From Karstenula rhodostoma CBS 690.94 (lineage: Eukaryota > Ascomycota > Dothideomycetes > Pleosporales > Didymosphaeriaceae): a DNA stretch of 64,000 nucleotides. Below are positions 1-9,669 of the stretch, one piece after another (position 1 is the stretch's first letter; the number at the start of each line of letters is the position of its first letter). The stretch spans positions 1,169,697 to 1,233,696 of the forward strand of contig MU001498.1 in assembly GCA_010093485.1 (NCBI GenBank). Direction: 5' to 3'. The translations under genes were made by a program, and so were the position numbers. Below the pieces are notes generated by a model. That model made no database searches. It was given only the letters and a program-made list of their open reading frames with translations, and was not told the origin of the DNA.

Positions 1-624
1 GAGCCCACCGACAACGCGAGAAACTTCTCGCTCTGCAGCCCGCGTCCGGACGTCGGCAACCTGGCTGGGGCGACATAGGCGCCTGCGCTTGGCGCATGAA
101 TGAGACTTTGGCTTTCCAGGTTCTCGGCCATTCATCTACCTGCATTCTGACATTCTGACTGCGAGGTGCCGCATGGGGTCGTGCAGAGTAACTGGACAAC
201 CAGCAAAGGAGAGGCAGCGACGCAGACAATCCTCGACATCTTAGACTGGGTGGACAAGGAACGGTCCTGAGACCAAGGAGCATTAAAGTACATGTAGCGC
301 AGACATCTAACATTTGTAGACTGTTAGGAGAAGGCCAGGGTGCCGGTGACGTCATATTAAGGGATCCATTCCGCACTGATCCTTGTCCGTCTCGCGAGAG
401 TTAGTTCTCAGGTACGCATGGGCCAAGTGTTGTACATCTTCATCAGACCACCGAGTGTACGAGTAGGACAGCCAACATGGCTAGAACAAGAACGAACAAC
501 GGCGTGAGAGGGAAACGAGAGGAAACTGAGTGCTCGCCACATTGAGTTAGATTCAAGTCATAATACTAATATTCGAATACTGTGCAAACCCAGAACCTAA
601 TGTTCTGGATTCGGTGGAAGGCGA
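1..624. other. Downstream flank, no gene seen
   Basis: These 624 bases lie beyond the 3' end of the YTP1-like gene. I see no open frame with recognisable protein content, no RNA gene and no repeat. The part nearest the stop is presumably 3' UTR of that gene. Confidence 0.5.
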
Positions 625-2185
625 TTATGAGCGCGAAGTCACGGGCTCTCGCTCCTTGTTCTCGATAGGCACCGCGTCCTCGTCATCAGAAATTAGGCCC
701 TCGAGTTCGAACTCTTCCGCGTCGCGGACTCCGCGATCGATTCGTGCGTGGCTATTAGGGGCGCCATTCGCTCGTGGAGCTTCAGCGTCACTTTTGGTGT
801 CTTGACCCCATGCATGCACGGCGTAGAGGTGTATCAACATGTTAACGACTTCACCAGTCAGCGGAAGGGTTCCAATAGCACACGGCTCTGAAGGGAGGTT
901 GGGGCGTTGGAAGTTGGAAGCTGGAAAGGTATGCAACTTACAGAGGAAAAGGAGGAATGCAAGGCTGTACAGAATGAAGACGTAAGATACATGCGTAACG
1001 TGAGCGTCGGCAAGAATCTGCATCTGCTCCTCGGTAGCGCCCATGAAGAGGAATCCAGAGGCGAACAGGAGGAAAGGAGTAAGGTATTGGAAGCTATTCG
1101 GATCTGTACCGTCCACGGAAAGCGTGTTGCGATCCTTGAGCACGAAGGAGATTTCAATGATTCTCGCCAACCCCGCGGCCATGAGCGTGTATCCGAAGAT
1201 TGTGTGGACCATGGTGGAGATGGGCAGATGCTGGGCATGTGCAGACATACCCCAGCCGGTGAGCAGAATGACGATTCCAGGAATGAGGTTCCTCTTTGGC
1301 CTCCCGTCCCTGGTACGGCTGAGCCAGATTCCAACCAAGCCTGCGCACCACCAAATGATGCCCATTGTGGTGTGCTGCAGGTCGTTCCCGACCCACGCGG
1401 AGCCCCAGCGGTGCTCGGTGAAGGTGTTGACGCAGCCCCATGCCGCAATGACAAGCGAATCGAAGAACTCTTGGCTGCGTCCACTCCTCCGGAGCCACAG
1501 CTGTCCGACCAAAAGCAGGATGGTAAGGAGGATGCCGTATGCGATGAAGGCGCTGCCCATGATGAAATGCGCCAGACACTGGCCAGTGTGATCAGCACGA
1601 CAGAAGCCCATCGAGGCTATGCCGCCCAGAACGAACTGCACCCAGCTCACGACGGGCATGAGCTTTCCTACCCATCCGTGTGCCTTGACGACCACCTTCC
1701 TGATCTTTGCGTGTATTCCTCTTTCAAGATGCAGCTTCAGGTATATTCCCATGACAACCTGGGCGAGGAGCGTGAACATGAGCGTTGGTACGAACTGGGC
1801 ATGAGCGTTGGGCGCAAACTGCCGGCCTTTGTGCTTATGGCCCAGGAAGTAACCGACGAGGGCGAGGGCGGAGCCCGTCGTCTGGACAGGTACGTGCCAT
1901 CTCGAGCGTATGATTCCCAACACCATGCCCGTGGGGAACAGTATCCCCCACGCCACGGCCTGCACGAGAATGTGAGTCCATAGTATGCTGTCCTGCGCTC
2001 CGTTAGTCTCGGCGCCGCCACGATACCGTGTGCCAGGAGCTCACAATAGGGTCGTCGGAGATGGCGCTCCCTTCTGGTATGTTGTCCATGTGGTGTTCGT
2101 GTGCTGCTACGGTGGATGTGGCACTGAATAGCACCAGGGCCCCGAAGGCGAGGCCGCGACTCAGTAGGCGCGCTGACTTCTCCAT
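625..2185 (-). CDS. ytp1: YTP1-like multi-pass membrane protein
   Basis: Two exons on the minus strand, 2185-2045 and 1992-625, give 502 aa. The 52 nt intron (1993-2044) has a GTGAGC donor, a GACTAAC branch site and a GCAG acceptor. Splicing joins DDPI to DSILWTHILVQAVAWGILFP in phase 0, which restores a conserved block. Exon 1 carries a signal peptide (residues 1-28) followed by a His-rich stretch (AHEHHMDN). The rest has about ten hydrophobic segments, including WGILFPTGMVLG and, after it, FMGATEEQMQ, then an acidic tail. The order matches fungal proteins with an N-terminal DUF2427 domain and a C-terminal Ytp1 domain. Yeast Ytp1 is a membrane protein of unknown biochemical role, so no reaction is claimed. 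Family assignment is firm. The gene is divergent from the Swi5-domain gene. Confidence 0.87.
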
Positions 2186-2488
2186 GGTCTCCGTTCACTG
2201 GATCTCTGTCTGCGTCACAAAGACGTGTCGGTGGTGAGAGAACGGCGACCCTCAAACGGTGGGCGTTTCACTCCAGGGGGCGGGGGCAGTCGGAGACAAG
2301 ACGGCAAAGGCCATTGCATTGAAAGATGCCACCAAGGTCGCAGCCATTCATGGGTCGCTCTTACTGCTTACGTCAAGCGGCTTAGCTTCCTTCCGCTTCC
2401 GAGGGCGCCAAGTCCAACACCACCATCCCGGCGACCATCGCACCCCTCCTCGCTCCATCGCACCGCCTCTGTGAAGGATACCGGCGAC
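2186..2488. promoter_or_regulatory. Divergent promoter region, ytp1-like / swi5-like
   Basis: This 303 bp spacer separates two divergent start codons and must hold both promoters and 5' UTRs. I see no TATA box. The frame upstream of the swi5 ATG stays open back to 2225 but begins at GTG and has no conserved content, so I treat it as untranslated. Confidence 0.5.
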
Positions 2489-4333
2489 ATGGCTCTCGCG
2501 GGGCGCGTCACCAAAATTCCCGACTCGGAAGACGAGCCCTTCACCTCTTCACCTGAGGCGCTTCCAGATGATGCTATTAGCCAGCTGGATGGGACAGCCG
2601 AAGAACGACCGCAGGACGCACCATCTCGAGGAGGTGGCTTTCCTAATCTACTTAAAGACACCGATATGAACAAGGCTGCAGAGTACACCGCAAGCACGTG
2701 CAACGATGAGCAGCAAGTCGCGTTAGACGGCGTTCATTCACTTGGTGCCGTTGCACGAGCTAACCCAGAGTCTGACATGCTCCAGCAGTATGCGAATGAG
2801 CTCGAAATCTCTCACCAAAACGTTTCATCCCTCACTGACAGTTGCGATTCTTCTAACCAGCATGCAAGCGCACCCACCAACTCATCTTCCTTGCACCCAC
2901 TGAACAAGCAGGGAATCGCAGCAGAAACAGCACCCAGCGGTAGCGAGAAGGAGCAGATCATTCCAGCAGATGAGAGCGCTTTGAATCCCGCGGTTAAAAC
3001 ACCAAACGCAGCATCATCTTCAACTTGTGCCAATCATGATTCCACCACCACGGACATCAAGCTGTTCAACTACAATGACCAACTCGTCCTGCCCCCTGTG
3101 GAAGATGCCATCCACCCTGCATACTCTGGAATCGCGGCCGCGGTCTCGGCACTAGAAGGTGGTTTGCCGGATACACAGCCCACTGGGCAGGATCCGACAG
3201 GCCGCCTGTCTGTGGAGGGGGCCCCGTCTTCGCAGCCTGGTCACCCTAAGGAACCACACTTGAGTTCGTATGCCGGGGAAAGCGGCCCACAGAACAACAG
3301 CATTGACTCTGGCGATACCAAAGGCCGCGGCTGTTCCTGTCCACCTAGCCTCTCACCAGCAGAATCGTCAAGTTCTTCGAACGACCATGCTCCCAGAAGA
3401 TCGACGACTGCGTACGCAGCAACGCTTACTAAACAGAAAACACAGCATGGAGAACGGGAGGTCATTGGATCATTGGAATTGCCCAGGTCGATGGATGAGG
3501 ACAGCGTTCACCCATCGGTATCAACTGCCGACAATTCGAACATTTCGCTATGCGACATCACCATGGAGCATATTGATCAAGATTTGTCCATGAAGTCCGT
3601 TCAACCGTCCCCGGTACCCAAGCAGCAGCCGCTGGTTGAAAGCGTTGGAGAACGTAATCCGCAACACTCGCAGCTCATAGTCAACGCAAACCTTGCATCC
3701 AGCCCGGGTTCGTCTGACAAACCAGCTGTTCAACATGAAGTACACGTCAGTGAAGCTGTAAGCAACGAAAAGCTCAACATACCACCTCTCGAAGCGGCAA
3801 GCACCACTCTGCAAAAGTTGAACGAAGTTCAGGAGGCTGCCACAAATGAATTAAGAAATCAGAATGGAGTAGAGCATACTGGGTTGAGAAGAGAAGCTGA
3901 CTCTTCAGCGGTGGTGGAGGTGGCGGTGACGGAATCCACATTGAATGCTGTTACGCAGACTCCTTCGTCTGCAGTCTTCATCACCGAAGACCCACAGCTG
4001 ACTCCAGCGAAGAGTCCACAAGAAATTACCCTCGCCGAACTGAAGGCAAAAAGAGCTGCACTTATCGCATCGCTTACTCATTTGCCTGCCATTCAAGACC
4101 TCTTGGCAGATGCCAGGACTTCAGGTGTGAGCTCTCAGATGTCCAATGCAGAACCTGCAGAGAGCGAGATCATGGCAGCAGCACATCAGATCCACAAAAA
4201 GCATATCAAGCTTTTGCATGAGTACAATGAAATCAAGGACGTCGGCCAGGGTCTCATGGGTCTCATCGCGGATCAGCGCGGTGTGAGGATCATGGAAGTA
4301 CAGGACGACTTTGGCGTTAGTGCTAAAGACTGA
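2489..4333 (+). CDS. swi5: Swi5-domain recombination mediator with long disordered N-terminus
   Basis: Single exon, 614 aa, starting at the ATG in GACATGGCT. Residues 1 to about 510 are low-complexity, rich in Ser, Thr, Pro, Glu and Gln, with no recognisable domain. Residues about 515-614 form the Swi5 domain. It opens with a coiled coil (ELKAKRAALIASL) and ends with the family's signature, LLHEYNEIKDVGQGLMGLIA, followed by RGV and EVQDDFGV. Known family members (fission yeast Swi5, budding yeast Sae3) are under 100 aa. With Sfr1/Mei5 they load and stabilise Rad51 or Dmc1 on single-stranded DNA during homologous recombination. A nuclear role is inferred from the family. The large N-terminal extension is the odd feature. 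The C-terminal assignment is strong; the exact start is less certain. Confidence 0.85.
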   Translation: MALAGRVTKIPDSEDEPFTSSPEALPDDAISQLDGTAEERPQDAPSRGGGFPNLLKDTDMNKAAEYTASTCNDEQQVALDGVHSLGAVARANPESDMLQQYANELEISHQNVSSLTDSCDSSNQHASAPTNSSSLHPLNKQGIAAETAPSGSEKEQIIPADESALNPAVKTPNAASSSTCANHDSTTTDIKLFNYNDQLVLPPVEDAIHPAYSGIAAAVSALEGGLPDTQPTGQDPTGRLSVEGAPSSQPGHPKEPHLSSYAGESGPQNNSIDSGDTKGRGCSCPPSLSPAESSSSSNDHAPRRSTTAYAATLTKQKTQHGEREVIGSLELPRSMDEDSVHPSVSTADNSNISLCDITMEHIDQDLSMKSVQPSPVPKQQPLVESVGERNPQHSQLIVNANLASSPGSSDKPAVQHEVHVSEAVSNEKLNIPPLEAASTTLQKLNEVQEAATNELRNQNGVEHTGLRREADSSAVVEVAVTESTLNAVTQTPSSAVFITEDPQLTPAKSPQEITLAELKAKRAALIASLTHLPAIQDLLADARTSGVSSQMSNAEPAESEIMAAAHQIHKKHIKLLHEYNEIKDVGQGLMGLIADQRGVRIMEVQDDFGVSAKD

Positions 4334-4635
4334 TGGTCGCGTTCCATATTGAGCAAGGGTATTCAGTGGCGTTCTGGTGTTTCTACTTCTTTAACATATG
4401 ATACCCAGATTTTCGGCGTTGTCTCTCTAGCTACTTAATTTATAGTTCCAGCTACAATCAGTGGCTCCCCAGCGCCATTAACCTCTCCATGCCATGCATC
4501 GGACGCTGTCTGCATTGACATTGCTCCTCGACACACTCAAGCTGTAAAAGCTGCTCTGCTCTGGCTCTATCACCTCACCTGGAACTGGCACCTCTGTCCT
4601 TCTCTTACTGCGCATTCTTCATTCCAGTTTGGCTC

Positions 4636-4690
4636 CTTCACCTTCACTTTCACCTTCACTTTCACCTTCACTTTCACCTTCACTTTCACC
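4636..4690 (+). repeat. 12-bp pyrimidine tandem repeat upstream of the SANT-like gene
   Basis: The unit CCTTCACTTTCA is repeated about four and a half times, giving a strand-biased C/T tract about 105 bp before the ATG at 4794. Such CT-rich tracts are common just upstream of fungal transcription start sites, so this is probably core promoter or 5' UTR. It is also a microsatellite that could vary between strains. Confidence 0.8.
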
Positions 4691-4793
4691 TCGAACTGCC
4701 CCTTACAAGTATCTGAACCGCTAGCTCTAACCGTTGTGTCTTCTTCTACCTCCTCCCCACCCCCGCACCTACTCATAACTCAAATACGCAACA

Positions 4794-5231
4794 ATGGTGA
4801 AGTGGGATGTCAACAAAGACCGCCAGCTCCTCCTCGAGGTGTTGGCGTACATGGACATCAAGATTGAAAAAGGCCTGACAGAGCATCTAGCCAATGCCAT
4901 CGGCGAGGGTAAGATTGTTATGCAGCTCCCGACCTTGTAGCGTGTTACTGATGTCTCGCCTTTAGGATGCACACCGAAGGCTGTGGCTCGTCGTATCCAA
5001 AAGCTTCAATCTGCTACGCGTCCGAAGCAGCCGCCCACCCTCGGCCCGCTCTCCCCCAGCACCTTCCACACCGCAAAGACTTCCCACGGCGCCGACATGA
5101 AGATCGAAACTGGGGGGAAGGCGAACCTCCAGACAAAAGGCGGAAAGCGAGGCCGCAGCGGGGAGGAGATCGAGGGGATGCACAAGAAGACGAAGAAAAT
5201 TCATGAGGAAGAGGTTGACGGTAAAATCTGA
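4794..5231 (+). CDS. Small SANT/Myb-like DNA-binding protein
   Basis: Two exons, 4794-4908 and 4966-5231, code for 126 aa. The 57 nt intron has GTAAGA at the donor and TTTAG at the acceptor, and splits a Gly codon in phase 1. The N-terminal half reads MVKWDVNKDRQLLLEVLAYM, then EHLANAIGEGCTPKAVARRI. The tryptophan, the helix spacing and the GCTPKAVARRI recognition helix resemble the short SANT/Myb-like proteins abundant in Pezizomycotina. The C-terminal half is basic and disordered (GGKRGRSG, HKKTKKIHEEE). Nuclear location and DNA binding are inferences. No target is known. The structure is well supported because splicing joins two halves of one domain. Confidence 0.8.
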
Positions 5232-5322
5232 AAGACGCTGGACGGCTAGCCTAAAGTTGGAATTCTATTCTGCATCTGAGAAAGCTCTTGAGCGGAAGCC
5301 AAGTCACGGGAAATGAATTTAG

Positions 5323-5985
5323 TCATGGAAATATGAGAAATCTCGACGTCGTCCCCTCTTCTTCCAAGACCCAACCCAAATTCAGTTCTTCTCCGTCCTT
5401 TAGCGGATCCTTCATACGGTTGTAGATGGGGCCGTCGGTGTAGAGTTCGCGGTCGGAGAGGATGGCGCTTGGGAGGTCAGTAGGGTGACTCTCGATCAGC
5501 GAGGTCTGCCATACCTGTAGTTTGCGTGGAGGATAGTTCCTTTGGGGATGAAGTACCCCTCGTAGACGTCGTCTTTGTATAGCTTATGGGGGATACCGAT
5601 CTCAGCTACGATGGACCGGCAGCGGATGCCTTCCTTGATGACTGCTCTTACAATCGGCAGATTCGGCAGGTCTTCGAAGTTTAGCAGGCGGTCCTTGCCT
5701 ACGACGCGGTCCACCTCCTCTTGTGCCTTGCGCTGCCATTCGGGATGCTCCGTCACATTGATCGTGTACTGCATCATGGCGTCATACGGGGAGCGCGCCC
5801 CAGCTGATATGAACGACTGGAACACCCACGCGCCATGCTCTTCAGTGAGATCAAACCCGTATATGTTCCAGAAACCATTTTTGCAGCGACTCCGGTGCAG
5901 GTCCGTTCTTTATTCCAGGTTTCGGGTCGCTATGGACCATGTCGATGCTGTCTTCCAAGCGCGCGAGATGCTCTTTCAAAGTCTT
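5323..5985 (-). pseudogene. Broken cytochrome P450 fragment
   Basis: Read on the minus strand, this contains P450 landmarks: an I-helix region (AWVFQSFISAGARSPYDAMM), the HPEWQRKAQEEVDRVVG segment, an ExxR K-helix (EGIR) and YEGYFIPKGT. Three faults mark it as dead. First, the frame preceding the I-helix (TLKEHLARLED to WFLEHI) is shifted near 5863-5868 and runs into a stop. Second, no FxxGxRxCxG heme-binding loop follows. After a probable 47 nt intron (5468-5514) the frame reads AILSDRELYTDGP and stops at 5323. Third, there is no N-terminal membrane anchor. A similar enzyme would be a monooxygenase of secondary metabolism or detoxification. It might be expressed as RNA but cannot be an active P450. 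Confidence 0.8.
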
Positions 5986-6473
5986 GTTCGAAGGTACTAA
6001 TAATAAGTTGCGTGGATAAGGTCAGTCTGAGTCAAGAAAGTGAATATATGCCTTGTGTGTCTTTCTCAGCTAAGTGAGGTAGAAGTATATCTTTCTGCGA
6101 GAAGGACCGACACATCAACTTTGTACCCGGTGGGTTATTTACAATCAGGCGCGCGAAGCAGTAGTGGCCAAATGTTGCATGCGAAGAGGTCAGGTCGGAA
6201 TCAACAATAGAATCCTTTACGACAATTCTTGCCGGGGCTACATGGTGCGCTTTTAGGGGAACGTGCAGCTGGATGCGTGGATGCAAATGCAGGCGGTGGG
6301 AGTTGATCTGAATTTGATTTCATTGAGTGCTGGCCTGCCATGTCCCGATCGCGCCTTCCTTCGTTTCCTCCCCCCTCCCCCAGCTGTTCCGGATGCTTTT
6401 TTCTTAGGTATATGCAACAGCGGCTACATGGTCCTGCAATCGGGGTCGCGCCTTCGTGCCTTCCTCGTCGGGC
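5986..6473. other. Intergenic, no gene recognised
   Basis: This stretch of about 490 bases lies between the P450 relic and the complex I subunit. An 84-codon minus-strand frame (6032-6286) exists, but I cannot connect its translation to any family. It may be further decayed coding sequence. Confidence 0.4.
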
Positions 6474-6697
6474 TCAATGATCCCACGGGTGCTTCCAGCC
6501 GAGGAGCGCGGGGCCGTCCTTCTTCGCGCGGTACATCAACTGCCTTGGTTAGCAGGCCGGCATCTTGCGGAGGCAGCGGTACGCACGAAGAACCACATGG
6601 AGGCGCCGAGGGCGGTGGACATGAAGCGGTAGAGCGGGCGGACCGGGTGCACGTGGATGGGGTGGTTGCCCATGGGCGGATACTTTGGGGGGCCCAT
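6474..6697 (-). CDS. Complex I NDUFB2-like (B8/AGGG) subunit
   Basis: Two exons on the minus strand, 6697-6587 and 6539-6474, code for 58 aa. The 47 nt intron (6540-6586) has a GTGCGT donor, a CTAAC branch site and a CAG acceptor. Splicing joins STALGASMWFF to LMYRAKKDGPALLGWKHPWDH in phase 0. The MWFF-MYRAK-DGP-LGW-HPW pattern is shared with plant and fungal NDUFB2, a single-pass accessory subunit in the membrane arm of mitochondrial NADH:ubiquinone oxidoreductase. I start at the first ATG in frame (MGPPKYPPMGNH). The frame is open a little further upstream (AGSTFT) but has no ATG. A likely 53 nt intron (GTAGGC to CTGCAG) lies just upstream, so either the 5' UTR is spliced or a short first exon has been missed. 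Confidence 0.82.
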
Positions 6698-7175
6698 GGT
6701 GAAAGTCGAGCCTGCAGTCAATTCAGCGGCGGCGCGTCTTCTGTTGGCCGGAGAGGACGCCTACCTGCGGTGGGTTGGCTGCAATGGCGTGGTGGAAAGT
6801 GCTCAGAGGCCGGTGATGGGATCCAAGCTCCAGGGCAGGCAGCTTATGTAAGCGCAATAAAGATCGCCAGCCGCCCTCCTCGCAATCGCCTTCACATTCG
6901 CGACGCCGGCTGGAGGCTCATGATGGCAGCGCAATAGGATTTGCCCCTCGACGACACACCACATGGCAGCGCCCGCCACGCCCGAGCCCTCGCCATCACC
7001 CCTTACTCGGCGAGTCCACCCGCGCAGCTGCAACGCGCTTCCGATTGTCCTGCGGCGCCCGGCGCCCTAGCAGGAACCACCAGCACCAGCACCAGCACCA
7101 GCACCAGCACCAGCACCAGTCCCAGCATCCCCGTCCGCCGCACACGCACACGCATTCCACCCCACGCCGCCCGCC
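6698..7175. promoter_or_regulatory. Divergent promoter region, NDUFB2-like / bur1
   Basis: This 478 bp spacer lies between divergent start codons. It contains a candidate 5' UTR intron of the complex I gene on the minus strand and a CACCAG hexamer array close to the bur1 start. I see no TATA box. Confidence 0.5.
7078..7119 (+). repeat. (CACCAG)7 hexamer array in the bur1 leader
   Basis: Seven near-perfect copies of CACCAG end about 57 bp before the bur1 ATG. The array is outside the chosen reading frame and is probably in the 5' UTR. If translated from an upstream start it would give alternating two-residue repeats, but no such start is supported. Confidence 0.8.
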
Positions 7176-8858
7176 ATGGCGAACGCTGGCGCCCCGACGC
7201 CCTCCAAGGGCCTGCAGCGCCGCTTCAAGGGCTGCTCCAAGATCGGCGAGTATGAGCTGCTCAAGAAGCTGGGCGAGGGTACCTTTGGAGAAGTCCACCA
7301 GGCGCGACACGTCCGCTCCGGCCGCATCTTCGCCATGAAGAAGATCCTCACCCACAACGAGAAGGACGGATTCCCCATCACAGCCCTGCGCGAGATCAAG
7401 CTGCTCAAGATGCTCGCCCACGAGAACGTCTTGAAGCTGGAAGAGATGTCTGTCGAGCGCCCCAAGGCAGAGGGCAGGAAGCGCGCCATCCTCTACATGG
7501 TCATGCCGTACATGGACCACGACCTGTCTGGCCTGCTCGACAACCCCGATGTACACTTTTCTGCGCCCCAGGTCAAGTGCTACATGCTGCAGCTGTTCAA
7601 AGGCCTCCGTTACCTGCACGACAACCACATCCTCCACCGCGATATGAAAGCCGCCAACCTGCTCATCAACAACCGCGGCCGACTCCAGATTGCTGACTTT
7701 GGCCTGGCGCGCCATTACGACGAGCCTGTGCCGCAGCGCGGGAAGGGCAACGGTGAGGCTCGACGAGACTACACAACCCTGGTCGTCACGAGGTGGTACC
7801 GGCCGCCTGAGCTATTACTCCAACTGCGACGATACACACCGGCTATTGATATGTGGGGTGCTGGCTGCGTCTTTGGCGAAATGTTCAAACGCAAGCCCAT
7901 CCTCGCTGGACAGAGCGACCTCCACCAGGCCCAGATTATCTTCGAATTGGTAGGCTCGCCAAACGACCGCAGCATGCCTGGATGGAACCAGCTGCCCGGC
8001 GCAGAGCCTGTGCGAGCTTTCGCAACCAACACAGGCCAGCTCTCGCAGAAATTCCGGGAGCTCAGCCCGCAAGGACTGGATCTTCTCAGCAAGCTGCTGA
8101 TGCTCGACTGGAGAAAACGCATTAACGCCATCGATGCCATCGATCACCCTTACTTCAAGGAGGAACCCCGGCCGATGCGCGAGGAAGATATACCCACCTT
8201 TGCCGACTCACACGAACTAGACAGGCGCAATGCCCGGGGTCAGAAACAACACCTACCACCAGCACCTGCAGGAGGTACCGTCGGTGGAGGTCCAAATGGC
8301 GAATGGACCGGCTCAGGGCCTCCTCAAAGCGGTCTTGGCTGGAACAATGGTGATAGACGATACGGTCCACCCGACCGAGGGCCACCTGGGGTTGACCGGC
8401 CACGAGGAAACCACGACCGTAGACCCCCGCCTCCACCAGAACAGCGCAGGCCACACTGGGGTGGTGGCAATGGGGCAAATGTACCTGTGCCTCCTTCACA
8501 CCCGCCTCGCTACGGCCAGGGTGGTGACCGTGGGCACCGCGATCGAGACCGAGCACCACCTGGCGACACCTACATTCCTTCTTACGAAGGAGCGCGACCC
8601 AGAGAGGAACGTCGATCACGGGACCCTGACGACAGGCCTACCGGTAGAGATGGTCGACGTGGATCCCGAGACTCTGGCCACTCGCGAGATGGTTTAGCCG
8701 ATGATCGTTCGGATCGAGGCAGGGGCTACCGAGACCGGGACCGAGCGGGTGATTCGCGCAACTTTGGAAGAGACAGGCGAGACGGTAGAACGCGCTCACG
8801 AAGTCCCGAGCGACGAGACAGGGCACGCGAGCGAGACCGAGATATCTACAGGCGATAG
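7176..8858 (+). CDS. bur1: Bur1-type cyclin-dependent kinase (P-TEFb / CDK9 family)
   Basis: Single exon, 560 aa. The kinase domain spans roughly residues 26-330. It has a glycine loop GEGTFGEV (33-40), the ATP-binding lysine K55 (AMKK), the helix PITALRE (67-73) that names the CDK9/PITALRE group, the HRD catalytic motif (154-156), DFG (174-176) and an activation-loop threonine T205 in [10 protein letters not shown]. Residues after about 350 are a disordered tail rich in Arg, Asp, Gly and Pro (RDRDR and SRSPERR runs). Family members pair with cyclin Bur2 (cyclin T in animals). They phosphorylate the RNA polymerase II tail and Spt5 to promote elongation and histone modification in the nucleus. 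All catalytic residues are present, so it should be active. Confidence 0.95.
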   Translation: MANAGAPTPSKGLQRRFKGCSKIGEYELLKKLGEGTFGEVHQARHVRSGRIFAMKKILTHNEKDGFPITALREIKLLKMLAHENVLKLEEMSVERPKAEGRKRAILYMVMPYMDHDLSGLLDNPDVHFSAPQVKCYMLQLFKGLRYLHDNHILHRDMKAANLLINNRGRLQIADFGLARHYDEPVPQRGKGNGEARRDYTTLVVTRWYRPPELLLQLRRYTPAIDMWGAGCVFGEMFKRKPILAGQSDLHQAQIIFELVGSPNDRSMPGWNQLPGAEPVRAFATNTGQLSQKFRELSPQGLDLLSKLLMLDWRKRINAIDAIDHPYFKEEPRPMREEDIPTFADSHELDRRNARGQKQHLPPAPAGGTVGGGPNGEWTGSGPPQSGLGWNNGDRRYGPPDRGPPGVDRPRGNHDRRPPPPPEQRRPHWGGGNGANVPVPPSHPPRYGQGGDRGHRDRDRAPPGDTYIPSYEGARPREERRSRDPDDRPTGRDGRRGSRDSGHSRDGLADDRSDRGRGYRDRDRAGDSRNFGRDRRDGRTRSRSPERRDRARERDRDIYRR

Positions 8859-9669
8859 AATCGTGTGTACTAGCAATCCTCGTGGATCCCTTGATTGGGT
8901 TTTAGGCGTGGGGCAAGGGCTCTTTCGTTTATACCAGAGAGGAAGTGGTTTCATGCTGGAATTCGGCGCAGGCGGCTTGGTGAGATTGTTTTCTGTACAA
9001 CATGCAAGGCGCCAGTGGATCAACATGATGGGGTTTGGCGATGGCCATGTGGCGTTGGAGGGTTTTGACCAGCATTTGCACGGCGTCTATTCATGCTCAG
9101 TGTACACCTTGAGATCCGCCAACGAGTGGAGTGTTTTAGTACATGAATGAATACAAGATATCGACAACATGTGAGGTGCGATTTCGGTGCCCAGACAGTC
9201 CATTGCGCGATTTGATTTCGGCTGCAGTTCTTGTATCGGACCGACGGGCTAGCCGTGAAGACTTGCGCTGCAGCATCTCCGCTGCGGCTCGACACGTTGT
9301 CCCGTGTAGCGCAAGCACGGCAGATGAGAAAATGCATCACACAGCGAACGAGCATCACCCTGCACCGAGGAACAGCGTGGTTGCTTGTGGTGGGTGGCTT
9401 GGCCTGTGTATAAAGAATCTTGACTCGCTAACGTCCTGGGCCGTGATCGCAACCACGCGTTCCTTTGAAGGCATGAGTCAGCATCGACGCCCCACTGTCG
9501 CACCGAAAATTCCCCCCCGACGCCATTGCCGCTGTTAACGCATTTCCTGACTGAAGAGTCACCCAATCCGCCGTCTGACCACTTTCACGCCATCTACAAC
9601 CCCAATAAACCCAACCGAACAACCGCCCACGCGATTGATCTGCCTGGTCGACAAACACTGAACTACACA
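8859..9669. other. Intergenic between bur1 and aspartokinase
   Basis: About 810 bp in tandem orientation. The first part is 3' flank of bur1. The last 260 bp hold the aspartokinase promoter elements listed separately. No coding sequence is recognised. Confidence 0.55.
9409..9480 (+). promoter_or_regulatory. TATA box and CPC1/Gcn4-type sites before aspartokinase
   Basis: A TATAAAG sequence lies at 9409-9415, a TGACTC half-site at 9421-9426 and a complete TGAGTCA at 9474-9480. The coding start follows at 9670. TGAGTCA is the binding site of Gcn4 in yeast and CPC1/CpcA in filamentous fungi, which switch on amino-acid biosynthesis genes during starvation. Finding it in front of the first enzyme of the aspartate pathway is what cross-pathway control predicts. 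More TGACT-like matches occur near 9548-9560. The function is inferred from the motif and its position. Confidence 0.6.

Noticed and set aside
858..1983. Long frames on both strands across the YTP1-like gene
   Set aside because: They overlap the conserved, membrane-spanning minus-strand reading and have no protein-like content.
6032..6286. An 84-codon minus-strand frame next to the P450 relic
   Set aside because: It could be read as a P450 continuation, but I find no family residues and no splice connection. Left as intergenic.
6263..6937. A 224-codon plus-strand frame
   Set aside because: It lies opposite the spliced complex I subunit gene, and its translation has no motif. It is a shadow of the GC-rich minus-strand gene.
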